Source of the DNA: Paenibacillus montanisoli
GTDB taxonomy: Bacteria > Bacillota > Bacilli > Paenibacillales > Paenibacillaceae
DNA length: 64,000 nucleotides
NCBI RefSeq assembly: GCF_003268025.1
Contig: NZ_QLUW01000001.1
Span: 682,001 to 746,000 of the forward strand
Direction: 5' to 3'
Part shown: piece by piece, positions 17,338 to 26,437 of the stretch
Position numbering within the stretch: position 1 is the stretch's first letter
Layout: each line of letters begins with the position of its first letter
Translations under genes and position numbers: made by a program
Notes under the pieces: generated by a model
Told to the model about the DNA's origin: nothing
The model's input: the letters and a program-made list of their open reading frames with translations, nothing else
Databases searched by the model: none

Positions 17338-17385
17338 GAAAGGGCGCCCGCGAAGAAGGTAAACTTCTGCAAAGGCGCCTTAATT
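17338..17385 (+). terminator. Probable terminator
   Basis: AAGGGCGCC near 17339 pairs with GGCGCCTT near 17375, with an inner GAAG/CTTC pairing. The T run after it is short, so efficiency is uncertain. Confidence 0.45.
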
Positions 17386-17396
17386 TATGAAGGCTG

Positions 17397-19040
17397 GTGT
17401 CATGCGAACTGATGAAAACGATACTGAAATACCGTCATTTTATATACACATCCGTTTTACTGCTGTTCGTTATTTTAGTCGGGAAGTATCTTTTAAACGA
17501 ATATAAGCCCTCAGAAATACGGGGGATATCAATCGAAGACTTCGGGGCGAAACCCATTGAAAAATCGCACGGCTTTAACAGTACGGCTGCTATTCAAAAA
17601 GCAATTCAAAGCGCGATTGAAAATCAAGTGCCGTTAGTCATTCCGAAGGGGACTTTTGAAGTTGACAGCGGAGCGCTGAAAGCGGTTATTCCTGCAGGGA
17701 AAAGCTTAGAAATCGTAGGAAAGGGCGAGAAAAGTGTAATTCGCAGAAAAAGTCGCTCCGTATTCAAGGATTCGCAAGACCTATTAGAAATTACGTCATC
17801 TCATGGTAACGTGAAACAAATCACCCTTAAGAGATTTTCCATTGACGGAAATGCCACCGGAAATCCACTCCCTGCAGGAAACGTCGATCCGTATTTATGG
17901 GAGCACAGCTCGAGTATCAGAATCCATGGGGCTCATTCCTCGTCAAGAATCAATCATGTGATCATCGAAAATTTGACATGCTATGATCCGATCGCCGATC
18001 ATATTTATTTTCCCGGATATAATGATTCCTTTGTGGGTACGGTGAAAATTAAAAATATGAATGCCTATTTCCGTTCAAGAACTCGTTCAGATGTTACTGT
18101 CACCGGAGGTTTGACAAGTTTAAACGTTATGGACTCGAAGCTGACAAGGCTGGAAGTAGAACTCAATAAGCCCTCTAGCAAGCTTTTTGTGATGAAAGTA
18201 TCGAATGTGAAGATTACCCAACAGCTAGATATATCCGGGGATAATATGGAGTTTTACGGGGATAAAATCACGGCAGCCCATTTTCAGTTCTGGAAAGCAA
18301 AAGGATGGATCCGGGACTCGGAACTGCATTTTAAAAAGGGCGTTACGCCAAGGGCAGATAAGTTGTACTCGTTTCGTTTCATCAACACCAAATTTATATA
18401 CCCAGTTGCTAACGACGGAAAAATATATCCATTGCGATTGAACTATACATTCGATGTAGCCTTTGAGAAATGCAAGTTTTTGATTGATTCGAACGCAGGT
18501 TCGGTTTTTAAAGGGAGTGCTCTGGAAACAAGAGCAAGAACGAATCAAAAAGAAGTTCGCGTACTTAAGGTCACCGATAGTGAATTTGATAAAAGATTCA
18601 GCAAAAATATCCATCTTGACCGAAGCGGCTCTGCTATTTTAAAAAATAATGCATATAGCGGATCGGACGCAGCTATCTTCATGTCAGGCTCGCAGAAATA
18701 TGCTTTAAACGTCGTAATCGATGGAGGATCATTCGAAAATATAACCGGAGTACCGTTCTCGTTTGATGCGGTTGATGGATTGAATTTGACCCTGAATAAC
18801 ATTGTAATACCGGCGGATCTTTCAGGTTACAAGAAAATAAAGTCCTCTTCTAATCCAAAATACGTTAAAAATAATCGTATCTTGATTGCGGAGGAACCTC
18901 CTTCAGGGGGAGGCATTCTAGGGGATATTGTAACGATTAAAGATTCTTCCGGTAATGCTTCGCAACGATGGATCGCCGTGAAATCGGACAGTGATTCCGC
19001 GGAATGGAGGCCCTATCAACGCTCCGATACGAAAACTTAA
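17397..19040 (+). CDS. Membrane-anchored right-handed beta-helix (pectate-lyase-like) protein
   Basis: 547 residues from GTG 17397 (GAAGG just upstream); the ATG at 17412 is an alternative. An N-terminal hydrophobic segment, FIYTSVLLLFVILVGKYLL, exports and probably anchors it. The rest parallels the protein at 692-1990: IEDFGAKPIEKSHGFNST, PLVIPKGTFEV, FSIDGNATGNPLPAG, DPYLWEHSSSIRIHG, DHIYFPGYNDSF. It is longer at the C-terminus by about 60 residues. The pair differ mainly in cellular location. Acting on the locus polymer outside the cell is a reasonable inference, since beta-helix enzymes commonly attack uronate polymers. Confidence 0.78.
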   Translation: MSCELMKTILKYRHFIYTSVLLLFVILVGKYLLNEYKPSEIRGISIEDFGAKPIEKSHGFNSTAAIQKAIQSAIENQVPLVIPKGTFEVDSGALKAVIPAGKSLEIVGKGEKSVIRRKSRSVFKDSQDLLEITSSHGNVKQITLKRFSIDGNATGNPLPAGNVDPYLWEHSSSIRIHGAHSSSRINHVIIENLTCYDPIADHIYFPGYNDSFVGTVKIKNMNAYFRSRTRSDVTVTGGLTSLNVMDSKLTRLEVELNKPSSKLFVMKVSNVKITQQLDISGDNMEFYGDKITAAHFQFWKAKGWIRDSELHFKKGVTPRADKLYSFRFINTKFIYPVANDGKIYPLRLNYTFDVAFEKCKFLIDSNAGSVFKGSALETRARTNQKEVRVLKVTDSEFDKRFSKNIHLDRSGSAILKNNAYSGSDAAIFMSGSQKYALNVVIDGGSFENITGVPFSFDAVDGLNLTLNNIVIPADLSGYKKIKSSSNPKYVKNNRILIAEEPPSGGGILGDIVTIKDSSGNASQRWIAVKSDSDSAEWRPYQRSDTKT

Positions 19041-19048
19041 TAAAACGC

Positions 19049-19077
19049 TTGACATGTTACAAAATGTATCTAAAATA
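19049..19077 (+). promoter_or_regulatory. Promoter with embedded operator copy G
   Basis: TTGACA (19049-19054) and TAAAAT (19071-19076) are 16 bases apart. The spacer is almost entirely the operator GTTACAAAATGTATC (19056-19070). It drives the wzz-like operon starting at 19211. Confidence 0.8.
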
Positions 19078-19090
19078 AAGGTATATGAAT

Positions 19091-19105
19091 GATACTTATT
19101 GTATC
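19091..19105. promoter_or_regulatory. Operator copy H
   Basis: GATACTTATTGTATC, with perfect arms, just downstream of the expected start point. It lies 35 bases after copy G centre to centre, so two bound dimers would be about three and a third helical turns apart. Confidence 0.75.
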
Positions 19106-19210
19106 ATTATGTAAGCCAACGGATTAAGGGGGCGACAACAGTACGACTAGCCAAGCTATTGCCCGTAACGCAGTTAATAGAAGAAGAATATATTCGTGGA
19201 GGTTATGTAA

Positions 19211-19960
19211 ATGGACTTCAGTTTGCACAAAGTCTTCCAAATTATTAAACGAAGGTTATGGGTTGTCTTATTTGTTATCATTCTCGTCTGTGGTTTAACT
19301 GCAGCTTATACGAAGTATGAGGATAAACCCGTATATGAAGCATCCTCCAGATTGATCGTAAATAACAAAGGCGAAGTTGACATGCAGCCGCTCGAGTACA
19401 GTGAGATTAGTGCCAATATTCAGCTTATTGAAACTTACAAAGAGATTATTAAAAGTTCGAAAATTCTGGATGTGGTCGTTAAGAAGCATCCGGAGCTCAA
19501 CTTAGATGTCAAGCAATTGCTGGAAAGCGTAAACGTAAGTTCTATATTCGATACGCAGGTTATGGTTATTTCTGCAAAGGATAAAGACTATGACAAGGCC
19601 AGTAAAATCGCAAATGCCGTATCTCATGAGTTTCAAACTCAGATTCCATCGATCATGAAGGTGGATAATGTGTCCATATTAGACGAGGCTGAGTCAACCA
19701 TCGATATCAGAAAGATTTCAACTGACCCGGTCCTGACTTTGCTGCTTAGCTTTGTACTTTCGTTGCTTTTGGCAGCCGGATTCGTGTTCCTGCTTGAATA
19801 TTTAGACGATACGTTTAGGTCGGAAGAAGACATTCAGAATGTATTGAATATTCCTCACTTAGGAACGATTACTAAGGTTAAAAAGCAGAATGTACGACCT
19901 AAGAGGTCCCAGATTGCTAAAGGAAGGCAGGTTGATTCGACATATGCTGGAGTCAACTAA
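19211..19960 (+). CDS. Wzz/CapA-type chain-length co-polymerase, kinase activator
   Basis: 249 residues behind GGAGG. Two membrane helices (RLWVVLFVIILVCGLTAAY near residues 15-33 and VLTLLLSFVLSLLLAAGFVFL near 177-197) enclose an extracellular loop, the layout of the Wzz domain. The C-terminal tail after YLDDTFRSEEDIQNVLNIPHLG is the cytoplasmic activator of the partner tyrosine kinase, encoded next. In Firmicutes this adaptor and the kinase are separate proteins. Its last codons overlap the start of the kinase gene. Confidence 0.88.
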   Translation: MDFSLHKVFQIIKRRLWVVLFVIILVCGLTAAYTKYEDKPVYEASSRLIVNNKGEVDMQPLEYSEISANIQLIETYKEIIKSSKILDVVVKKHPELNLDVKQLLESVNVSSIFDTQVMVISAKDKDYDKASKIANAVSHEFQTQIPSIMKVDNVSILDEAESTIDIRKISTDPVLTLLLSFVLSLLLAAGFVFLLEYLDDTFRSEEDIQNVLNIPHLGTITKVKKQNVRPKRSQIAKGRQVDSTYAGVN

Positions 19961-20615
19961 TAAAATCGTTACGCTGATCAACCCCGATAGTATTGTCGCT
20001 GAATCGTATAGACTACTTAGCACCAATATTCAATTCACTTCTCCTGAAATGAAAATGAAGGTTATTTTGGTTACCTCAGCATCTCCCGGAGAAGGAAAAA
20101 CAACGATCGCAGCAAATCTGGCTGTCACATTTGCGCAGGATAATAAGAAGGTTCTTTTAATTGACGCGAACCTAAGGAAGCCGATGCTTCACGAGATGTT
20201 TCGCAACAGCAATGCAATCGGACTGACTACCATTTTAAATAACACGCTCAGGATTGAAAATGAGCTGCTGCATGAATGCACGAACAATCTGTTTTTGCTC
20301 CCATCCGGCCCCATTCTTGAAAATCCTTCTGCATTACTCTCGTCAGGAAATTTCGAAAAGCTGCTTGAGCAGATGAAGGAAAATTTTGACATTATCTTGA
20401 TCGACTCCCCTTCCGTTCTTTCTCTGGCGGATGTACCCAAGTTAGCCGTAAAATGCGACGGCGTGTTACTCGTAATCCATTCGAAAATAGGCAAAAAAAG
20501 AATTGTAAAACAAGCAATGTCGAAGCTGCGTTTCGTTCATGCCAACGTATTTGGCACTGTCATGAATTATAAAAAACGTAATGAACAAATCAAGCACTTT
20601 TCCTACTACAGTTAG
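19944..20615 (+). CDS. BY-type protein tyrosine kinase (CpsD/CapB-like)
   Basis: ATG 19944 gives 223 residues; a TTG at 19932 with GGAAGG close by is also possible. Opening [20 protein letters not shown] matches CpsD kinases. Walker A is [15 protein letters not shown], Walker A' is [11 protein letters not shown] and Walker B IILIDSPS. The tail ends KHFSYYS, a short tyrosine cluster, whereas many homologues carry three or four Tyr. It phosphorylates itself and controls polymer assembly through the adjacent Wzz-like protein. The gene overlaps that partner by 17 bases. Confidence 0.88.
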   Translation: MLESTNKIVTLINPDSIVAESYRLLSTNIQFTSPEMKMKVILVTSASPGEGKTTIAANLAVTFAQDNKKVLLIDANLRKPMLHEMFRNSNAIGLTTILNNTLRIENELLHECTNNLFLLPSGPILENPSALLSSGNFEKLLEQMKENFDIILIDSPSVLSLADVPKLAVKCDGVLLVIHSKIGKKRIVKQAMSKLRFVHANVFGTVMNYKKRNEQIKHFSYYS

Positions 20616-20655
20616 GAAAAGTGAAACCAATAACTTGAAAGGGGCGGAGGTTAAT

Positions 20656-21552
20656 ATGAGCATAAAAAAAGCAATTATTCCCGCAGCCGGACTTGGAACG
20701 CGGTTTTTGCCCGCAACTAAAGCCCAGCCGAAAGAAATGCTGCCAATCGTAGATAAGCCTACGATCCAATACATTGTGGAGGAAGCCATCGAATCCGGAA
20801 TCGAGGATATTATCGTCATCAGCGGCCGCGGAAAGCGGGCGATTGAGGACCATTTTGATAAGTCGTTCGAGCTGGAAGAATCGTTAGCTAAGAAGCAGAA
20901 ATACGATGAATTGGAAACCATCCAGAAGATATCAGATTTAGCGCGAATCCATTACGTGCGTCAGAAGGAACCGCTGGGATTAGGACACGCGATATGGTGC
21001 GCAAAGTCGTTTATCGGCAACGAGCCGTTTGCGGTTCTGCTCGGAGACGACATTGTTCAATCGGAAGTGCCCTGCTTAAGACAGTTGATCGAGGTTTATA
21101 ACCGATACAATTCATCCGTTGTGGGTGTACAACAGGTTGATATGCAGGATGTTTCTAAATATGGAATCATCTCTCCACGAGGTAACGAGATTGAACGTAA
21201 TTTGATCCAAGTGCTCTCTTTGGTCGAAAAGCCTCCCATTCATGCTGCTCCGTCTAATTACGCCATTATGGGTCGCTACATTTTACGGCCGGAAATTTTC
21301 GATATACTTGAGAATCAATCTGTAGGAGCCGGAGGCGAAATCCAGCTTACAGATGCGATCAAACAGTTGAATGACTTCCAAGCCGTCCTTGCCTATAACT
21401 TTACGGGCATTCGTTACGATGTTGGAGACAAACTCGGATATATTAAGGCGAGCATTGATTTTGCTTTGCAGAGGGACGATCTAAAAGCGGATGTATGGAA
21501 TTACCTTAAACAAATATTCGAGAAAGAAACCGTCGGGGGAAGGGTCGGGTAA
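20656..21552 (+). CDS. galU: UTP-glucose-1-phosphate uridylyltransferase
   Basis: ATG 20656 after GGAGG gives 298 residues, the normal length. [27 protein letters not shown] is the nucleotide-binding start (here quoted in part: [19 protein letters not shown]), with [13 protein letters not shown] after it. GLGHAIWCA and LLGDDIV complete the family motifs. It makes UDP-glucose, the first step to UDP-glucuronate by the next gene. It may be an island copy in addition to a housekeeping gtaB elsewhere. Confidence 0.93.
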   Translation: MSIKKAIIPAAGLGTRFLPATKAQPKEMLPIVDKPTIQYIVEEAIESGIEDIIVISGRGKRAIEDHFDKSFELEESLAKKQKYDELETIQKISDLARIHYVRQKEPLGLGHAIWCAKSFIGNEPFAVLLGDDIVQSEVPCLRQLIEVYNRYNSSVVGVQQVDMQDVSKYGIISPRGNEIERNLIQVLSLVEKPPIHAAPSNYAIMGRYILRPEIFDILENQSVGAGGEIQLTDAIKQLNDFQAVLAYNFTGIRYDVGDKLGYIKASIDFALQRDDLKADVWNYLKQIFEKETVGGRVG

Positions 21553-21558
21553 TTCAAC

Positions 21559-22899
21559 ATGAAAAAAATTACGGTTATTGGCACTGGTTATGTAGGTCTG
21601 GTTTCCGGAACATGCTTTTCCGAAATTGGTCACCAGGTCATTTGTTGCGACATCGACCAGAACAAAATTGAACAGCTAAAGCAGATGAAGATGCCCATCT
21701 ATGAGCCAGGTTTAGAAGATTTGGTAAGGAAAAATGTGCACGACGGCCGATTAACCTTCACATCTGATGTTTCAGTGGCTATTCAGCATTCTGAAATAAT
21801 TTTTATTGCGGTAGGAACACCAATGTCGGAAACCGGAGAGGCAGACTTGACATACGTGAAAGCTGCCGCAAAGATGATCGGGGAAAATCTTAACGACTAT
21901 AAAATCGTCGTTACTAAGAGCACTGTGCCGGTGGGAACAAGCAGAATTGTTCGACAAATCATAAGTAAACATGCTTTTACATCCGTTTCATTCGATGTGG
22001 CATCCAATCCCGAATTCTTAAGGGAGGGTTCTGCCATCAGCGATTGCATGAACATGGACAGAGCTGTAATTGGTGCCTCCAGCGATATGGCGGCAAAAAT
22101 AATAGAGGAAATTCATGAACCTTTTCATACCAAAGTGTTAATTACAGATCTTGAAAGCGCAGAGATGATTAAATATGCAGCGAATGCTTTTTTAGCTACT
22201 AAAATCTCGTTCATTAATGCGATCGCGAATGTTTGTGAGCTGGTAGGCGGTGATATTGTCAAGGTAGCGGAAGGCATGGGCTTGGATAGCCGAATCGGAA
22301 ACAAATTTCTTCGCGCAGGTATCGGATACGGGGGCTCGTGCTTCCCTAAGGATACGTTAGCCTTGCATCATTTAGCTAGAGTTGCAGGGTACGATTTTTC
22401 CATTATCCAATCGGTTATCGATACGAACGATAAGCAAAAAACGATTGTCATCGATAAACTGCTTAAGGCTTTAGGCGATGTGGAGGGGAATGCGATTTCG
22501 GTTCTGGGGCTTACATTTAAGCCGAATACGGATGATCTGCGATATGCGCCGTCTCTATCGATCATTCCAATTCTATTAAATAAAGGTGCGAAGGTTAAAG
22601 TGTTCGATCCTATTGCGCTGGATGGAGTCAAACGGTATTTCGGAGCCTCCGTTACCTACCATGATGATGTATACGACGCCTTGCATGACAGTGATGCTTG
22701 CCTTGTCCTAACCGAATGGGAAGAAATTGTAGGCCTGGATCTTGATAAAGCGAAGTCGATCATGAAAGAGCCGATTATTATCGACGGCAGAAACTGCTTT
22801 GATCTTGAGATAATGAACAGTCGCGGCTTTCATTATCAGTCTATCGGCAGGCCGGCCGTTGGTGAAGAGAGGATTGGCAACTTAGCAGTCACCAATTAA
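21559..22899 (+). CDS. ugd: UDP-glucose 6-dehydrogenase
   Basis: 446 residues, 6 bases after galU. ITVIGTGYVGLVSGTCFSEIG binds NAD; ASNPEFLREGSAI and GYGGSCFPKDT (catalytic Cys) are diagnostic; LGLTFKPNTDDLRYAPS is the C-terminal UDP-binding region. It oxidises UDP-glucose to UDP-glucuronate, which the epimerase at 8862 can turn into UDP-galacturonate. In Firmicutes this enzyme is often activated by the BY-kinase, encoded two genes upstream. Confidence 0.93.
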   Translation: MKKITVIGTGYVGLVSGTCFSEIGHQVICCDIDQNKIEQLKQMKMPIYEPGLEDLVRKNVHDGRLTFTSDVSVAIQHSEIIFIAVGTPMSETGEADLTYVKAAAKMIGENLNDYKIVVTKSTVPVGTSRIVRQIISKHAFTSVSFDVASNPEFLREGSAISDCMNMDRAVIGASSDMAAKIIEEIHEPFHTKVLITDLESAEMIKYAANAFLATKISFINAIANVCELVGGDIVKVAEGMGLDSRIGNKFLRAGIGYGGSCFPKDTLALHHLARVAGYDFSIIQSVIDTNDKQKTIVIDKLLKALGDVEGNAISVLGLTFKPNTDDLRYAPSLSIIPILLNKGAKVKVFDPIALDGVKRYFGASVTYHDDVYDALHDSDACLVLTEWEEIVGLDLDKAKSIMKEPIIIDGRNCFDLEIMNSRGFHYQSIGRPAVGEERIGNLAVTN

Positions 22900-22936
22900 G
22901 CGAATAGTTAGGAATGCTTATTTTTTTAATGTTTGT

Positions 22937-22951
22937 GATACAAAATGTAAC
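22937..22951. promoter_or_regulatory. Operator copy I
   Basis: GATACAAAATGTAAC matches the shared palindrome with one mismatch in the right arm. It sits in the 95-base gap before the polymerase gene, where I see no clear TTGACA box. Confidence 0.6.
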
Positions 22952-22994
22952 ATACGACAGTTAAACGGAAGTTAAAAGGGGAGCAGCAAACATT

Positions 22995-24152
22995 ATGCAA
23001 TCGCTTTTGGTGCAAGAAAGGGGCTTATCCTACAACCAAAAAAAATTATTCTCCGTATTGTTAACCTGCTATCTCATTTTAAAACCGTTTTACATTTTCA
23101 ATAGCGGTCTACCTCAATTTGCGGATGCTATTCTCATGGTCATGATGTTTATTTCCATGCTGAAGCTAGAGAGGGATACGCTCAGACATAATTCCTTCCT
23201 TTCTTGGGGAGTCGTATTTTTATACTACAGCGTTATCGTCAATGTGATATGGGGCATCCTGTTAGGCGGAAAGCTTGGTTTAGCAATGAATTCCATCTTT
23301 TATTTGTTTAATTTAATCGTAACGATCGTCTTCATTAATGTTTCCCTTAAGCTGGGGAAGGCAGATTTTATGAAAGTATTGTTTTATGCGACAGGATACT
23401 CGGTACTCATCCAGTGTGCGCTCATTCCGTTCTTCTTGCAGAAAAACGGGATCCGAACAACCCTCATGTTCAATAACCCGAACCAGCTCGGATACTTTGG
23501 CATCTTATCGCTGGCCATTCTCTTGGTTACCTCTCCTAAATTGAAGCTTAAACCGTTCTTTTTCTTTCTTTCGATATTGGCAAGCTTCGCGCTCATCCTC
23601 ATTTCGTTATCAAAGGCTGCCATAATCAGCGGGTTGTTAACGATATTCTTGTTCTTGATCTTCAAAACGCACAATGCGGACATCAGAAAGACAAAGAAAT
23701 ATTTGCTGGTCTTAATTATTGTGCTGGTTACGTTAGTTTCGCTTAACGCAAAGATTATTGTTCAGAGCCAGTTTGCCCAGGACGTGGTAGCCCGTATGGA
23801 TTCCATCGGCCATGATAATGACGATAATTTGGAAGGGCGCGGGTACGACCGCATATACAATTATCCATATTATGTTTTTCTGGGGGCCGGTGAAGGTCTC
23901 GTTGGGCGTTTCAATGCGCATAAAGAAATGCATTCAACGATTGGAAATATTTTATTTTCCTATGGATTTGTTGGACTTACCCTGTTCGCCGTTTTTATCT
24001 ATCACGCAGTTTCGAAGCTGAAATTCGCGATGACTTATCCTTTATATACCGTTTTACTTTTTGGATTAACTCACAATGGGATCAGGCACACATACTTGTG
24101 GCTTCTGTTAGTTCTCTTATTTATAAGCAAGACCAATACTGAGGAAGAATGA
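22995..24152 (+). CDS. O-antigen ligase/polymerase-like membrane protein (Wzy candidate)
   Basis: 385 residues with about 10-11 hydrophobic helices. The family features are a long extracellular loop near 270-310 (SQFAQDVVARMDSIGHDNDD to GEGLVGRFNAHKEMHSTIGN), with Arg and His residues typical of Wzy_C proteins, and MHSTIGNILFSYGFVGL. Placed with a flippase and a chain-length regulator it is the likely repeat-unit polymerase. Start ATG 22995 follows AAGGGGAGC. Confidence 0.82.
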   Translation: MQSLLVQERGLSYNQKKLFSVLLTCYLILKPFYIFNSGLPQFADAILMVMMFISMLKLERDTLRHNSFLSWGVVFLYYSVIVNVIWGILLGGKLGLAMNSIFYLFNLIVTIVFINVSLKLGKADFMKVLFYATGYSVLIQCALIPFFLQKNGIRTTLMFNNPNQLGYFGILSLAILLVTSPKLKLKPFFFFLSILASFALILISLSKAAIISGLLTIFLFLIFKTHNADIRKTKKYLLVLIIVLVTLVSLNAKIIVQSQFAQDVVARMDSIGHDNDDNLEGRGYDRIYNYPYYVFLGAGEGLVGRFNAHKEMHSTIGNILFSYGFVGLTLFAVFIYHAVSKLKFAMTYPLYTVLLFGLTHNGIRHTYLWLLLVLLFISKTNTEEE

Positions 24153-24161
24153 GGGAGTCGC

Positions 24162-25664
24162 ATGAATGAATTGTTAATTGTCAGAGAAGCACTTGATCTA
24201 TTCGAGCAGAAGAACATCACTTACTGTCACTGGAAAAGCAATGAGCATGTGAAAGAAGGACTATGCGGGATTACGGATTTGGATATCCTTGTGGATCACA
24301 ACCAAAAACAAAAGGTTTACGAGCTGTTGGTGAGCTGCGGTTATAAATTCTTCGTTGCTACATTTGGTATCAAATATCAGGGAATTGAGGATTTTATTGG
24401 CCTGGATGAATCAACCGGGAAGATCGTGCATCTTCATATGCATTATCAGATGACATTAGGCGAGAAATACCTGAAGGGCTATTGTCTCCCCTGGGATAAA
24501 GTGATTTTGGAAACCCGAAAATGGGATCCCGAAAATCGCATTTACATCTCAGATCCCAACGTTGAGTTAATTTTGCTGCTGGTTCGAGCAGCATTGAAGT
24601 GGAGCCTCAGAAATCGGGTTTCCAGTGCTCTGGGGAAAAAGTATTTCCGTGGAGATTTCAAAAGAGAGTACCTCTGGCTGCTTGAGCGCATAGAGAAGAG
24701 CAAGTTTGATTCCTATTGCCGTCAGCTCTTAGGTATGGACGAGAACCAGCTGTACTCAAAACTAGTCGGCGAGACTTTCGTCATGCACGAATTCATGAAA
24801 TTTCGGCGGCTGGTGCTAAAGCGTCTCGCGCCATACAAGACCTACCGCAGGACAGCGGCAATCTTCTGGAAAAGCGTTAGAGAGCTATCTTTCACATTCT
24901 CCGTTTTTCGGAAAAAGTACCTAAAAATGGATGTTCCGGTCAGAAGGACGCTGCCAACCGGCGGGATACTTGTTGCCATGATCGGCTCCGATGGCTCGGG
25001 TAAGTCAACGGTGGTCAAAAAAGTCGTGGAGCAATTTTCGTGGAAGATCGATGCAACGCATGTTTATTTCGGAAGCGGAGGCGGCAAAAGCTCACTGCTT
25101 AGGTATCCATTAAAAGTGGCAAGAGGGTTATTTCTTAAAGCGCCGGGCAGCAAGCAAGGCGGAAATTCATCAGTTCGAACCGCAGCAAAAGCCCCTTCCA
25201 CAAACAAGTCATCCTTGTTTTACCAAGCGGCGAAGTTGTTTTGGGCGTTGACGCTATGGAGGGAGAAAAAACAAAAGCTGAGGAGCGCTTGGAAGAATCG
25301 CCAATCAGGCATGGTGGTTATTACGGATCGTTATCCGCAGACACAGGTGAAGGGAATTAATGACGGGCCACTATTAAGTCAATGGTTGAATCACAGGAAC
25401 AAATGGCTTCGTTCGTTTGCGTCAAAAGAATTGAAGGCATACCAATCCGCCGAAGGCCGTGCACCCGATTTGGTTATCCGATTGAATGTTACTCCGGAGA
25501 TTGCAGCTTCAAGAAAGAATGATATGACGTTTGAGGAATTCACAAAAAAAATCGAAGTTGTGAGGTCTTTGGAATTCAAAACGAAAGTCGTTGAAGTAGA
25601 TGCAACCAAGCCACTGAACGAAGTGCTGTTAGAGGTGAAAAAAGCGATATGGGCCCAAATTTAG
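24162..25664 (+). CDS. Nucleotidyltransferase-fold domain fused to a thymidylate-kinase-like P-loop domain
   Basis: 500 residues behind GAGGGAG. The N-terminal part has ITYCHWKSN followed by GITDLDILVD, a polymerase-beta-fold motif with the Asp-x-Asp pair, similar in kind to the protein at 5765. The C-terminal part has MIGSDGSGKSTVVKKV (P-loop near 275-283), VYFGSGGG, and VVITDRYPQ, the DR motif of thymidylate-kinase-like enzymes. The substrate is unlikely to be dTMP; kinases of this type in capsule loci probably phosphorylate a sugar, lipid or other carrier. It overlaps the next gene by 16 bases. Confidence 0.75.
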   Translation: MNELLIVREALDLFEQKNITYCHWKSNEHVKEGLCGITDLDILVDHNQKQKVYELLVSCGYKFFVATFGIKYQGIEDFIGLDESTGKIVHLHMHYQMTLGEKYLKGYCLPWDKVILETRKWDPENRIYISDPNVELILLLVRAALKWSLRNRVSSALGKKYFRGDFKREYLWLLERIEKSKFDSYCRQLLGMDENQLYSKLVGETFVMHEFMKFRRLVLKRLAPYKTYRRTAAIFWKSVRELSFTFSVFRKKYLKMDVPVRRTLPTGGILVAMIGSDGSGKSTVVKKVVEQFSWKIDATHVYFGSGGGKSSLLRYPLKVARGLFLKAPGSKQGGNSSVRTAAKAPSTNKSSLFYQAAKLFWALTLWREKKQKLRSAWKNRQSGMVVITDRYPQTQVKGINDGPLLSQWLNHRNKWLRSFASKELKAYQSAEGRAPDLVIRLNVTPEIAASRKNDMTFEEFTKKIEVVRSLEFKTKVVEVDATKPLNEVLLEVKKAIWAQI

Positions 25665-26437
25665 CTGATCGGCCCGGTCCCGTCATCATTGAATTCTTTG
25701 GAGCGCCGGGTTCGGGTAAATCGACGTTATCTCACCGTGTGGCCGACATATTGCGGAAGTCGAACATTTCTGTTAAAGAACCCTCTTACGAGTTGGATCA
25801 TCAACGAAACGCAGTGATGAGACAAAACATTAAGCTCATCAAAGCAATAAAACACGCGTTATACAGGCCTCTGTACAGCTTGTACGGCTTAGGGATCGTC
25901 GTTCGGTCAAAACAGCGGCATCCGATTGAAGCTATGAAGCTGGGCATTAACTTATTGTACATCAGTGAGTTTTACAGGGAGTGCAAGAGCAAGAGAGGGA
26001 TTTATTTTTTTGACCAGGGATTTTTTCAAGCGCTTTGTTCAATCTTGTATTCGGCCCGGAATGCGTCCATTACAGATAATCATCCATTAAACCGGATCAT
26101 TGGTAAATTAATTCAAAATTGCAGGTACGTATTCGTTTCGGTCAACGCCGATCAAGCTACCTTAATTTCAAGGATGGAGCACCGCGGCAGCAATAACAGC
26201 AGGCTAGAGAAGATTAACAGCAAGTCCGAGTTATATAACCAAATCGATACATTCAATCATTGCCTTGCAGAGCTGGAAAAATTGATTTCGGAGTGGTCTC
26301 GAAGCATCGAACATTCCGATACCCAGCGCCTTTCAACAATCACGATTGATAACGGAGAGGGAAGCAGCCTTATGAACAATGAGACGGTTCTATCCAGATA
26401 TATTCACAACGAGGTGATGTCCCATGCGCTTAGTTGA
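25649..26437 (+). CDS. P-loop kinase-like protein
   Basis: 262 residues. IIEFFGAPGSGKSTLSHRVA at 13-32 is a clear P-loop; FFDQGFFQALCSILY takes the place of the DR/DQG lid-side motif of kinase families related to thymidylate or shikimate kinase. FVSVNADQATLISRMEHRG resembles the LID Arg region. It overlaps both neighbours (16 and 14 bases), so it is tightly coupled to the fused kinase upstream and the flippase downstream. The substrate is unknown; phosphorylation of a polymer building block or lipid carrier is inference. Confidence 0.68.
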   Translation: MGPNLADRPGPVIIEFFGAPGSGKSTLSHRVADILRKSNISVKEPSYELDHQRNAVMRQNIKLIKAIKHALYRPLYSLYGLGIVVRSKQRHPIEAMKLGINLLYISEFYRECKSKRGIYFFDQGFFQALCSILYSARNASITDNHPLNRIIGKLIQNCRYVFVSVNADQATLISRMEHRGSNNSRLEKINSKSELYNQIDTFNHCLAELEKLISEWSRSIEHSDTQRLSTITIDNGEGSSLMNNETVLSRYIHNEVMSHALS

